From Chara braunii (lineage: Eukaryota > Streptophyta > Charophyceae > Charales > Characeae), in contig BFEA01000381.1 of the NCBI GenBank assembly GCA_003427395.1, positions 78,782 through 106,241 on the forward strand: a stretch of 27,460 bases of DNA, read 5' to 3'. The notes beneath the pieces were generated by a model, which had not been told where the DNA came from, made no database searches, and was given only the letters and a program-made list of their open reading frames with translations. A program made the translations under genes and the position numbers. Of this stretch, positions 9,293 through 18,891 are shown piece by piece. The number at the start of each line of letters is the position of its first letter. The stretch's first letter is position 1.

Positions 9293-9765
9293 TCATTCTG
9301 AGTCCCTGACAAATGCGTCGTAGGCGAATATAGCAAAGAGATTCCGTGAGTACTCAGTGGAAGTGAGTTTTGCAAAAATTTTGGTAACAACACTGGAAGT
9401 TATTTGTCGTTCATCTGCTTTCACAACGTGAGCTGCACTGCACAACAGTTCTTTCTTAGAGATCCAGTAAAGATCATCCAATGGGTGGTACATAAAATGA
9501 ACCTGATATTGTATGTTACGCCCCTTCCTAATATGACTCTTAATTCTATATATCTCATGATCACCATTGATTGCACGAGGGATCATATTCTCACGATATT
9601 CAAGGGTTTAGCATCACGATATATAAACAATTTTGACGCGTGAAAGACAGGGTACGTGGGCAGATGAGGAGGCACGACAATTACATATGAAGGACCAAAG
9701 TTATCATTACCGATTACGTCTAGAACTTCCCACGGACCATAATAGAGAGCGAGAAGTTTGTGTGA
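9293..9765 (-). pseudogene. Element B integrase C-terminus and chromodomain
   Basis: The integrase tail appears as YYGPWEVLDVIG, FGPSYVIVVPPHLPTYP and VFHASKLF, ending in a stop at 9583. The chromodomain continues in another frame from 9586 as IQYQVHFMYHPLDDLYWISK and KELLCSAAHVV. A frameshift near 9585 therefore separates the two. The integrase zinc finger and the catalytic core are absent because RNase H is joined directly to this segment. In living relatives this part would bind DNA and chromatin. Confidence 0.8.
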
Positions 9766-10690
9766 GTTAAAAATGTCAATCTCATGGAACCAGCGAGTCG
9801 ACGTAGGAGACAAGGTTCTTTGCTCTTTTATCCATTTGAAGGTCTTTATCCATTTGAAGGTCTCATAATCTAAGAAGACCTTGAAGTGGCATCCCAAAAG
9901 ATAGTGTTTCCAATGGTTCAATGCCTCTTGCAAAGCATAAAGCTCGCGCATGTAGGTGGAAGTAGCTACCTTTTCGCTGGGCATGCGTTTGCTGTAGTAC
10001 TCGAGCGACCGCAAATCATCACCGTCATTTTGTTGCAGCACGGCGCCAATCCCATACTGGCTCGCATCCGTAGTAACTACGAATGTGAGTTTGGAATCTG
10101 CAATGTGGAGCACATGATAACTTACCAAGGCCTCTTTCAAGGCTTGAAAAGTGGTTTCACATGCTGCATCCTATGTGTAAGATACATTCTTACTTGTTAG
10201 TTTAGACAACATGCGAGCAATGATAGAAAATCGGGGCACAAACTTCCGATAGTATGATGCAAGTCCAAGGAAAGAATGCAACTCACGGACGTTCGGGGGT
10301 TGAGGCCACTTGCATATGACCTCAACCTTGGTTGGCTCACGCTGAAGGCCTGCAAAAGACAACCAGTGCCCAATATAGATGGCGCTGTCCCTCCTAAACT
10401 TAGAGTTCTCTTAGTTGAGATGGAGTTGTGTCTTCTTCAAGATGGTGAACACTTCCTCAAGGTGCTTCATGCGCTACTCCATTAACTTGCTAAAAATCAG
10501 AATGCCATCGAGATACACAACCACAAATCGACCAATTTGTTCACGGAGGACCTTGTCCATAATACTTTGGAAGGTGGCCGGTGCGTTTGTGAGACCGAAG
10601 GGCATTACAATGAATTTGTAAAGCCTCTCGCGAGTTTTGAACGCTATTTTGTGCTGGTCTGCAGGTCCGTCAAACAGAAGTGTCACAGTG
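9766..10690 (-). pseudogene. Element B partial RT and RNase H
   Basis: A single frame runs through the fragment, broken only by TAG 10474-10476, TAA 10411-10413 and TAG 10171-10173. Recognised blocks are FIVMPFGLTNAPATFQ (motif B), VVYLDGILIFSK (motif C), LHSFLGLASYYRKFV (connection) and FVVTTDASQYGIGAVL (RNase H). The second catalytic Asp of YLDD is Gly (GGC at 10504-10506). RNase H stops after FHEIDIF and lacks its last Asp block. An 18-bp in-frame repeat gives TFKWIKTFKWIK. Everything upstream of motif B is missing. Confidence 0.87.
9827..9862 (-). repeat. 18-bp tandem duplication in B RNase H
   Basis: Two copies of an 18-bp unit (9827-9844, 9845-9862) give a repeated TFKWIK. The event preserves frame. 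Confidence 0.85.
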
Positions 10691-11282
10691 GCTTTTTTCC
10701 TCGTCAAACACACACGCACAACAACAAAATATAAAAAATGACGGCCACAAAAGAAGCACATGGTCTTACGACCGCTACAGTTCTTGACTCCTTGATCATT
10801 GAATCAAGTCAAAATCCAAGTACACATCGGGCCATGGAAAATTAACAGTCCCAAAGATAAAAAACGGAAAAAAGGATTTAGTGGGGTATACCACAAAACA
10901 CTCTGCCTTCATGATTTTCGTCCCGCCTCACTTCATCTATTATGCTTACTAAGCCACCAACACTTCCAAGCCACTTTTCTCGGGGTACGAAACGCCCTGC
11001 ATGCCAAAAAAAAAGAGCCGGGTCGGTCCTCCTTGTAGCTCCCGGTAGCCACTTTTCTCGGGGTACGAAACGCCCTGCATGCCAAAAAAAAAGAGCCGGG
11101 TCGGTCCTCCTTGTAGCTCCCGGTAGCCATTTCATTCCAGAAGCCAACCCCTGAAAGTTGCGCCGTGCGTGGAGCCGCATTGGAGAAAAATGGCTGGGAA
11201 ACGCACCGGTGGTTCTGCCACCATAGCCTTATTGGTAAAAGATCACATGTTCTTTTCCCAAACGTTGAACATTTGAAATACC
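10691..11282. other. Unassigned sequence right of element B
   Basis: No gene or known element is recognised. It is fairly A/C-rich at first and then contains the perfect 78-bp tandem pair at 10971-11126. The open frames here derive from that duplicated unit (78 is divisible by 3). Confidence 0.5.
10971..11126. repeat. Perfect 78-bp tandem duplication
   Basis: Bases 10971-11048 and 11049-11126 are identical by eye. Each unit contains an A9 run and begins CCACTTTTCTCGGGG. A third unit starts at 11127 but diverges after a few bases. Confidence 0.95.
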
Positions 11283-11445
11283 ATAACAAGACAACCAACA
11301 AGCCTAGCTCAGTTGGTACACCCATGAACTATGGAAATAATGATCAGAATAAAATTCAATAAATTCAAGATTGGGCCGCTCAGTTCAATGAATACCTCCA
11401 GACCGTTGCCCTTTTGGAAAAAAACAAAAGAGTATAACAAGACAA
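11283..11445 (+). mobile_element. Candidate tRNA-derived SINE with target-site duplications
   Basis: A 12-bp direct repeat ATAACAAGACAA at 11283-11294 and 11434-11445 brackets a body of about 139 bp. The body has a near-perfect Pol III A box, TAGCTCAGTTGGTA, at 11305-11318, starting about 10 bases inside, as expected when the tRNA 5' end is the element 5' end. A weak B-box-like segment with a TTCAA core lies near 11353-11363, and the 3' end is A-rich (GGAAAAAAACAAAAGAGT, 11416-11433). These are the hallmarks of a SINE moved by target-primed reverse transcription. It is not a functional tRNA: the anticodon arm lacks the normal loop. No second copy is in the window. Confidence 0.62.
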
Positions 11446-11467
11446 GCGAATCTGAAAAACAAGACAT

Positions 11468-11468
<1 letters not shown>

Positions 11469-11534
<66 letters not shown>
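11469..11534. repeat. (CT)33 microsatellite
   Basis: An uninterrupted CT run lies 23 bases right of the SINE candidate. Confidence 0.98.
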
Positions 11535-11537
<3 letters not shown>

Positions 11538-12465
11538 TGCAAGCTAAGTGCAGCAGTATGTGTGTGGGCTGGCGGCAGTGTTATAACATACTGTGCTAGA
11601 TGGGGAGGGTGTGCAGTTGCGGGCGAGCTGTGATATTATGTGGCACTGTCCCGTACTATGTGATACAATCTGGTAGCATCTGGCGACGGTAGTTGAACCC
11701 CTTTCCTGGGGTGGCACCAATCCGAAAGAAAAAAGGCAGGAAATCTCAAAGTTCATCAAAATGTTGTTTAAACTTTTGCGCGTTGTGTGTGTGTGAATCG
11801 CCTCACCTCTTCGCATTTTCCACCAGCCAATCAGAAGCCGCAGTATTCTCGAATTCTGCAACCAAATAAAAAAAGAAAGAAAAAACACCGCTGCAGACAG
11901 GTCAGCAAGCGAACAGCACCCATTACACCAGCTGGACGCCACCAAATCTGAAACATTTTGGTTATATAAGTATAGCTATAGCTGAATCTGGGACGATTTC
12001 CAGACCATGAACAGCAGTAATGACCATACATAATACACTGTATTCAGGTCAATGATAGAGTGAGGGAGGGACACTCCATGACAAACATGCAATCTGTGAG
12101 CATTGAGGTGACTAAGGAATCAGCCTCGCAATAGGTCCGCAGTTATTCATGTTTTTTCCTAAATTTTCCTGAATTCCTTCGACAGTTCTCAGATTGTTCT
12201 CAGCCGAAGCCGGCTCATGGCCCCGGTATCTCAAATGATTTGTATATATGGGACGCTGGGCCCGGTTCTCAGCACATGCTGCTCCCCACGAATAGATTGG
12301 AGCATTTGTCCCCCCCCCAAAAAAAAGAAGGGACTAAGACCTCAGGGGCTCGTTCCACACCATCTTGAAACTCAAGCGCGGCCCACCCAAAATCGCACTT
12401 GAGTTCAAGTCACCTCCCAAAGGTGCCTTGAGTTCAAGAGCGGCGCTTGCATTTCAGCTGCGGAA

Positions 12466-12467
<2 letters not shown>
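11535..12467. other. Unassigned sequence
   Basis: No gene, RNA or known repeat is recognised on either strand. Short C and A homopolymers occur at 12310-12328. Confidence 0.5.
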
Positions 12468-12504
<37 letters not shown>

Positions 12505-12524
12505 NNNNNNNNNNNNNNNNNNNN

Positions 12525-12565
<41 letters not shown>
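12468..12565. repeat. Poly(T) tract split by a 20-N assembly gap
   Basis: T runs at 12468-12504 and 12525-12565 flank N at 12505-12524. Real length and continuity are unknown. On the minus strand it would be a poly(A) tail about 400 bases downstream of the element C stop. Confidence 0.9.
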
Positions 12566-12569
<4 letters not shown>

Positions 12570-12960
12570 CCACACCTTCCTGGTTTATGACAGGTCCTCG
12601 CAGTCCAGCCAGCAACAGCTACCGGTGCAAGTACCGGGTGCCACCTGTGGAACTGCGGACGGTGGTGGCTGCGGACTATCGACACCGCTGAGCAGTGAGC
12701 GTCGGACCAACTACAGACGCCGAGCGGATTACCAATGTCTTGCTTCAGAGGCCGTGCCAATTATCGATGCTAAAGAAAGCCACACTACGACACTCAGAAC
12801 CTGGTGTGTGCACACTCTCATCTCACCTCCGCCCCAGGCCGGTCCCTCGAGTCCCAAACACCGCACCACAGGCGGACCTCTTTGCGGACGGGTGTCCGCA
12901 TACTGGATCGCATGGCTGCCAGCAGGTATCCACACAACGGGGAGGCAGAGTGTTTTTGTT
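12566..12960. other. Unassigned sequence downstream of element C
   Basis: By analogy with A, a PPT and 3' LTR of C should start here. Similarity to A stops about 15 bases upstream of the C stop codon, and I find no convincing PPT or LTR terminus. It may be a diverged LTR or foreign sequence. Confidence 0.4.
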
Positions 12961-13530
12961 TCACGATGGTGGAACCTGGACGCGAGTACGGTGTGGCGCT
13001 GAAGGTGTCGGCTTGCCTTGGTGTTTGCGTTCGTAACGTGCCAGGACATCGGGGGCTCGTCGCCCGGGAAAGTCGTTGCGTTCCACCGAAACGAAAAGAG
13101 CCAACTTTGAACAACGAAAGACTGGGTAGACGAGCAAGTGGGCGGGCACCTGAATGACAAATGAAAGTTCTTCGGGTGCCTCACCAACGGGTGCTACAAC
13201 GCGCCAAGGCCCCATCCATTTAGAAAGGAGCTTGCGAGAGATTGTGCTCGAGGCTGAATTCTACGGCGGAGACCCAAACAAGTGTCGTCCACGCGGAACG
13301 GACAAGGAAGACAATGGCGATTGGCTTGAGGGCTCATGCGTTGCTGCGTCTTCGACATCTGGTCCCATGCCTTGACAAGGAGCTCTTGCATCCATCAAAT
13401 GAAAACAAGGCGGTCGTCGCTCTCAGTCATTCGTGGGATGATGGTGTCCAATGGCGATGTAACCGACGAGTCATTCTCAAACTCGAAAGGCGACATCCCG
13501 ATAGCCGGATCAATGGACGAGTTGTAAGCC
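12961..13530 (-). pseudogene. Element C integrase C-terminus lacking the chromodomain
   Basis: Distal core and tail blocks are VAYNS, SKTQQRMSPQANRH, MGPWRVVAPVGEAPEEL and YPVFRCSKLAL. After NDFPGRR the frame passes directly to APDVLARYERK. In element A these same blocks are separated by 52 residues holding the chromodomain. The missing piece is a whole number of codons and the joint reads cleanly. The frame ends at a TGA (12961-12963). Frame changes occur in the segment around 13200-13400. Confidence 0.83.
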
Positions 13531-14369
13531 ACCTCGACGTCTGGCAGCCGCTGAACCTTATCCTTTTGGTCAGAGAGGATGAGTGGGAAAAAGAACCTAC
13601 GCGGTTTGATGCGCCCTCTCTATTTGGCCATGGGTTTGTGGGTGGCATGCTGAACTTGGCTTAAGGGATGAGCCCCTTGGCCATTGTTTGATGAGAGCCA
13701 ACAAAAAGTCGGACATGAACCGAGTGTCGCGGTTGCAAACGATCTCCTTGGGGTAACCCTTGGTACGAATCCAACCGGCGTAAAGAACCTCGACCCACTT
13801 TGGTGCCTTGGCGTGATAGAGACAAGGCAAAAACATGGCAAAATGGTGAGTCGATCAACCACTGTATCCTATTCATGTCGGTCTTGTGCTTGGGGAACGA
13901 CCCGGTGATGTCCATGGCAATCGATTCCCGTCGTCCTAAAGGCTAAGCGGACCAGTAATGGTCGCAGCTCGCCGAACGAACGATGATTGCAGGATTTGCA
14001 ACGCCGGTGAACTTCACATGACTCGCAATAGCGCGTGACGTCGCCAAGAAGGCCGGGCCACCAAACGCGCTCGCAGAGTCGGCCAATCATACAATTGACT
14101 CCAAAGTGTCCGGTGGCGGGAGCATCGTTAAACTTGCCAAGAAGACGTGTACCCAAGTGTGGATCACTTGGCACGCAAAGAAGATCCTTCCCCCTCGAGT
14201 GGACAAGCAAGTAGCCCTCCTTGATCCGATAATGAGAAGGCGCCGGATTTGGAGAGGAGCAATTCGCGTACTTGTCGTGAAACTTGGGGTCGACTTGGTA
14301 GCCATGGATAAAGTTGTCCTGCAAATCGTTTTTGAACGCCGAGTGGACTGCGTTACAGTGGTTCGGGTG
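13531..14369 (-). pseudogene. Element C integrase zinc finger and catalytic core
   Basis: The zinc finger is damaged: the first His is Asn (NDAPATGH, codon 14127-14129) and the last Cys is His (CEVH, codon 14007-14009). The core starts at MDITG (about 13915-13901) and continues across at least three frames: VDRLT with the first Asp, then GWIRTKGYPKEIVCNRDTRF, where the catalytic Asp of the usual DRD appears as Asn, then HPQTHGQIERAHQTA with the Glu kept. A TAG follows HQTA. The core is complete in length, in contrast to A. It would have catalysed integration but is inactive by several criteria. Confidence 0.8.
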
Positions 14370-15660
14370 CCGCGAAAGTGCGTCCGCACAACGGTTCGAC
14401 TTGCCCTATATGTAATCGGGGAAGAAGTCAAATTGGTCGATGAAAGTCATCCAACGGGCAATGGTACTATTGACCGTGTCTTAACCCATCGGAATTGTCT
14501 TCGACCCAGAAGAGAATGCCACTAGCGCTTCAGCGCATGTACGAAGGCCAACAACTCCTTTCGTGCGTCGTGAATCAAGTGCACGACGGACACCTTCTTA
14601 CTAAAATACTCGACCGGGTGCCAATCCACACCATTGTGTTGCTCAAGGACGACACCAATGCCATAGCCGGACGCATCGGTAGTGAGGCGCGGCGACAAAA
14701 GGGGGTCATAGATGCATAAGACTTCCGCAGATAGCAAAGCGGCTTTGAGGGTCAGCAAGGAAGCCCGCATCGCCGTCGAAGTCGAACGGCCGGTCCTCGC
14801 ATTGAAGCTTGGTCAAGTGAACTGTGATCTTCGAACAGCCCTTCATGAAACGTTGGTAGTAGTCGGCTAGGTCGAGAAACGACCGGGCATCCGTGGCATT
14901 CTTCGGTTCCGGTCACTCTTGGACGGCTTGAATTTTGTCAAATAGCGGACTAATGCCCTCCGGTGTGACAAAATGGTCAAATACTCCAACTTTTGACAGA
15001 CGGACTCGCACTTATCGCGGATGGCTTTGTACTTGGCATGGCGGAGCGTCTCCAACAATCGTCAAAGATATAGACAAGAATGTCGTCCAAGTAGACCAGC
15101 ACAAACCGGTCCAACATCGCGCGAAACTCGTTGGTCATCGCCGCTTGAAAAGTCGTCGGGGCACTGGTGAGGCTGAAAGGCATGACAACCCACTCAAAAT
15201 TTCATTACTGCGTCTTAAACACGGAATTGTAGTGATCTTGTGGGCGTATCGAGATTCGATGATAGCCCGACTTCAAGTTGAATTTGGAAAAGTATGTTGT
15301 GCCGCCAGTCACTCAAGAGGATCGTTGATACGAGGAAGAGGCCTTACATTCTTGACGGTTTGCGTGTTGTGCTCGCGATAGTCAATGCACAAGTGAAGGT
15401 CCTTTTTCTTCTTCCGTACGAAGAGAACTGGCGCACGGTATAGTGAGCTACTAGGGCGGATCCAACCCTTTTCCAACAAGTCGTCGAGTTGCGCGCGGAG
15501 AACCGGGAGCTCTTCCTCGCTCATGCGATAGATGCACCCCTTCGGCGCCACGACACCGACCTCAAGGATGATCTCATGGGAGATCGGCCGATCTGGCACC
15601 ATACCGGTAGGAGACTCGAAGACGTTGGCGAACTCGTTAAGCAACTGCACCATGCAGGGG
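14370..15660 (-). pseudogene. Element C reverse transcriptase and RNase H
   Basis: The RT start is continuous with protease: KGCIYRMSEEELPVL, GWIRPSSSLYRAPVLFVRK and LCIDYREHN, ending in a stop at 15309. Motif A is read in another frame as YFSKFNLKSG, with Asn (AAC, 15277-15279) in place of the catalytic Asp. Motif C keeps YLDD (15082-15087). Motif B is altered to MPFSLTSAPTTFQ. RNase H has LTTDASGYGIGVVL, but about 34 bases are missing at 14482 relative to A, which removes the VTDNNP block carrying a catalytic Asp and shifts the frame. Confidence 0.86.
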
Positions 15661-16589
15661 TCCGAAGACAAGTCCGTAGGTGAAGATTCAGTCCCCGAGA
15701 CGGTCCGAAGAAAGCAAAGGTCGATCTCATCGGTCCGCTTGTAAGCACAAGTGGCCCAAAAAGACTTGGCCGTCACAATTTGGCACCGGATCGAAGGGTG
15801 CAGAGGAGGAATGGAGCACGGGACTTCGGTGTCAAACGTGTCGCGAACGGTAAGTGTTCGCCAATGGAAGTTTACAGTGATCCGCGCTTGCGAGCCAAGG
15901 CATCCCCAAAATGATGTCGAAGTCTGTGTCCAATACGTCAAATGTGACTGGCTTGCATGCATGTGGTGCGAAATAAACCAGCACGGCCTTGAAACAACGA
16001 TCAAGAAGTTGTTGTGTCCGACTGTCCGCCATCTTGACCGCAATAGGATGTGGCTTCCTTCAAACTCGTGCGCCAAGGTCGGCCCTTTGTATAAAGGATT
16101 GACTCATGAAATTGCAAGTCGCGCCGCTATCCACCAGAGCGCTGCAGGACACTTGCCCAACTTGGATGCCGACATAAAGGAGCGGTGTGTTGTTGTCATC
16201 GTTCCGCTGCGTGCAAAACTCGCAGGCACCTTGGAGATGTAAGCAAGGAGGTCCCCCAACACGACTTTGTCATACGTCAACAAAGTTGGTGGTGCATAGA
16301 AGAACAAATACGTGTGCAAATGGGCACATAGTGCTGCGCACTGCGGTTCCGGTAAGCAACTCCTGAAAGGGAGAGGAAAACATGCAAAGTCCTCGGGCGA
16401 CATCGGGTCTAAGACCTCCACATTGAACTCACGTGCCGAATCCATTGAAGAACCACTTGAAGATGATGAAATGGCGCGACTATTGGACGGAGAGGAAACC
16501 GCACACACACCCTGTCCTTGAGCTAGATAACCCTGTAGTGGAACGAGCCGGTCAGCAAAGTCCTTGAAAGAATGAAGAAGAGGACTCAC
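15661..16589 (-). pseudogene. Element C aspartic protease region
   Basis: The N-terminal segment (16589-16104) matches that of A, for example REFNVEVLDPMSPEDF and PQCAALCAHLHTYL. A shift then occurs. The active site is read in a different frame as LVDSGATCNFMS (Asp-Ser-Gly codons at 16123-16131), and the second block VYFAPHACKPVTFDVL with FDIILGMPWL lies at 16032-15832. All motifs needed by a retropepsin are recognisable but they fall in three frames. Confidence 0.83.
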
Positions 16590-16652
16590 AACTTCTGCAT
16601 ATGCCTCTGAACTAAGGGAGGTTGATCGTGAAGCAACCGGTTTCGAAGGCGT

Positions 16653-18240
16653 CTAGAGTGCAGCCATATCACTCTCGACAGTGCTCACTTTCCCGACCGG
16701 GACTTCCCCTTGGCATTCGTGGGGCAGTTCGCTGTGTCGTGTGCGTCGTTGTTGCACCACAAACAATATCGGTATTTGGAGCAGAACTTGTAGACGCCCT
16801 TCAAGATACCATAATGGAGCCAAGCTTCTTGAGCTGGTGTTCTGGTCCCGGAGAATGAAGAGGTGTTTGTCTTCGCTCGACCCTTGGTCGGGACCATCCC
16901 CGACAGACATATCTCCCACGTCTAATGAAGCAGCCTCGTGGGAATTGATCAGCATTGTTGCTGCGACCACGACCACTTTCGGTCGACGCTGATCTCTGCT
17001 CTAGCCTGCGGAAGACGAACTGCCAGCATTGCGAACTTCGGTGTTTGTCATAATGATCTGCGAGGCCTTGTTACAAAGTAACTCACTTGTGGTGAGCATC
17101 CCTACGACCGGTGTCAACGCATTCTGAAATGTCGAACACGACCTCGTAATGGAGTAGTGCTTGATTACGGTTAAGTTGAGTGGTAGCTCGGGCGTGGATG
17201 CCAAGCGTTGGAACTCAGTGATCCAATCCGTGCTCGGCAAGGAGTTATGGCAGAACTTCTGCAGCTTCTCCATTGCCTGGAGCTCGGGCAGTTCTAATCG
17301 ACACCGCGTGTGCCATGCTGCCGTGAGATCTTGCCAGCTGATCTTCGTGTGCAGCTCGGAGATGATAACCTTGTGAGTGGACAGGAGGTTGTCGAGCCAT
17401 GCTTGACACGCGCTGCCCGACCGGCGATAAAGACAACCATGGCGGTTGGGGCCGTGCACCTTCTACATGTCCAGCCACAAGGTGAACTGCCGCCACCAAG
17501 GGAGAGGCTCGGTCTTCGAAGAGTCGTGGAAGACCGGGATGTCGTCCAGCTTGGGTGGGCGGTCGGAGGGTGATGAGGCTGAACTTAGCGCTGCTGCACG
17601 AATCTGCTGCTCCAGCTGCTGGTTGGTTGCGTGCTGCTGCCCCACTGTGTCCTTCACGACCCCTATGTCCGCCTCCAATACGTTTACACGATCCGCCAAG
17701 TTGGGGTCCGGCGGGAGTGGTTCCTGCAGGCTGTTGTTCCAGCCTATGCACGCGGTCGAGCAGGTCGGCAATGATTCTGGCCTGCTTCTTGGCCAGTGTG
17801 GCCTGCTGCCTGAGCAGTGTGTCTAAGCAAAGGATGTCCTCCTGCTGAGCTGTGCATGTGGCAACCAGATCAGTCACACGTGTGAATGTGGCTGCAATGT
17901 CACGCACAGCGTCGGTGGCATCCTCGCCTTCGGCAGCCACCTCCCATTCGCCGGCTGTCACCTGGATATCGCCCTCCCATTCAAAGAGTGTGTCTCGGTG
18001 TGTCTGGCGTTGCTGGTCTGCAGCCTTCCTTGCTGCCTCAGCGTCCTCCAATCACTGTCTCTCAGCAAGGCGACGCTGTTCTTCTGCTTCCTCCTCATCT
18101 TTTTTCCTCTCGGCGGTGGCTGCATCTGCTTGCTTCTTCCATTCCGCTAATTGGTCCAAAACGCGGGCCTCATAGGCTGCCTCAGTTTACCCTTGCTTTC
18201 GCTCCATGTCCCCCGTCGTTGATCGGGTGACTGCCGGCAT
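16653..18240 (-). pseudogene. Element C Gag with intact zinc knuckle
   Basis: The start is ATG 18240 (MPAVTRSTTGDM), matching the TRS start of A. TAA (18187-18189) and TGA (18052-18054) interrupt the coiled-coil N-terminus. A shift near 17735 leads to the Gag core (LADRVNVLEADIG, PLPWWRQFTLWL), followed by TAG 17463-17465, GSACQAWLDNLLS and TAG 17001-17003. The zinc knuckle, in a third frame near 16750, is CLWCNNDAHDTANC, a complete CX2CX4HX4C. Gag would build the particle and bind element RNA. The coiled-coil N-terminus is shared with A, so it is a family feature. Confidence 0.86.
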
Positions 18241-18891
18241 ATGCTGGCAGAGGCTGATGTGGCACTAGCTGCTGCTGATGTGGCTCTGATCAGCTGCTGA
18301 CGTGACATGGGTGTCTGCTGACGTGTCACTGCTGGCGGGGCCTGCTGACGGGGCCTGCTGACGGGGCCTGCTGATGTGGCAACTCACCAATGCCACAGCA
18401 GAAGAGACGAAGAAGATAGATGGGGGAAGGGGGGAGAAGATGATACAGCAGCGTAGATGGGGTAGGTGGGAGGGAGGTAACGGCACACCATCAATTGGAA
18501 AGATAACGTGCCAATAAATGGGGTCAAATTGATCGCCCAGATAAGGAGCCAATAATAAAAAATTTGAGAAGATCGAAGTTCATCAAACTTTGCTTTTAGT
18601 TTTTTTTTTTTTTAATAATAAGAAATCATTTTAAAATCACAAGTTCGGTAGGTCTCCCAACCCCCAAAAATCCCGAAGTTGAAATAGTAATAAAAAATAT
18701 ATATATTTCAAACTTCAGACTGCAGTTATAACAGAGAAAGGAATAGTCAAATAGCCAAACTGCAAAAGATTTCGGAAGTTCGGGGTGATTCCGAACTTCA
18801 ACAAAATAAAAATTCAAAATATTTCAGATGAGAGTAAGTGCAGCAATTTCCAATTTTGAGAAGTATATTCCGCAAAACACGAACTGCGAAG
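18241..18891 (-). other. Element C 5' leader, interrupted by element D
   Basis: Next to gag are GCTGACGTGGC-like repeats (18245-18385), as in A. The shared blocks CGCCCAGATAAGGAGCCA (about 18534) and AAGTTCGGTAGGTCTCC (about 18641) identify it as leader. It then becomes A/T-rich and stops at the D LTR. No PBS is found before that point. Confidence 0.6.
18775..18799. other. Perfect 9-bp inverted repeat in the C leader
   Basis: GAAGTTCGG and CCGAACTTC are separated by 7 bases. It could form a hairpin in leader RNA; function unknown. Confidence 0.6.

Larger units (their letters stand above)
8002..10690 (-). mobile_element. Element B: 5'-truncated Ty3/Gypsy chromovirus relic
   Basis: The minus-strand order is a partial RT starting just before motif B, RNase H, integrase C-terminus, chromodomain, PPT and 3' LTR. 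No gag, protease, RT motif A, PBS or 5' LTR is present. Its proteins resemble those of element D more than A or C (VVTTDASQYGIGAVL and GPWEVLD are shared) but are too different for the same family. The right edge near 10690 is set only by loss of similarity. Confidence 0.75.
12961..18891 (-). mobile_element. Element C: degenerate Ty3/Gypsy element related to A
   Basis: Minus-strand order is leader, gag, protease, RT, RNase H, integrase and integrase C-terminus. Proteins match element A block by block but the nucleotide sequence has diverged. No LTR of C is identified: the 5' side is cut by element D at 18892 and the 3' side is unclear. Several stops and shifts are present. Unlike A it keeps a full-length, though frameshifted, integrase core and has lost the chromodomain. 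Confidence 0.88.

Noticed and set aside
10878-11325. Minus-strand frames with a repeated 26-residue unit
   Set aside because: They arise from the 78-bp tandem duplication, and no recognisable domain or codon constraint is visible.
11294-11370. Functional tRNA gene at the A-box match
   Set aside because: Only the A box is good. The anticodon arm lacks a normal 7-base loop and the acceptor stem cannot be paired, so it is listed as a SINE candidate instead.
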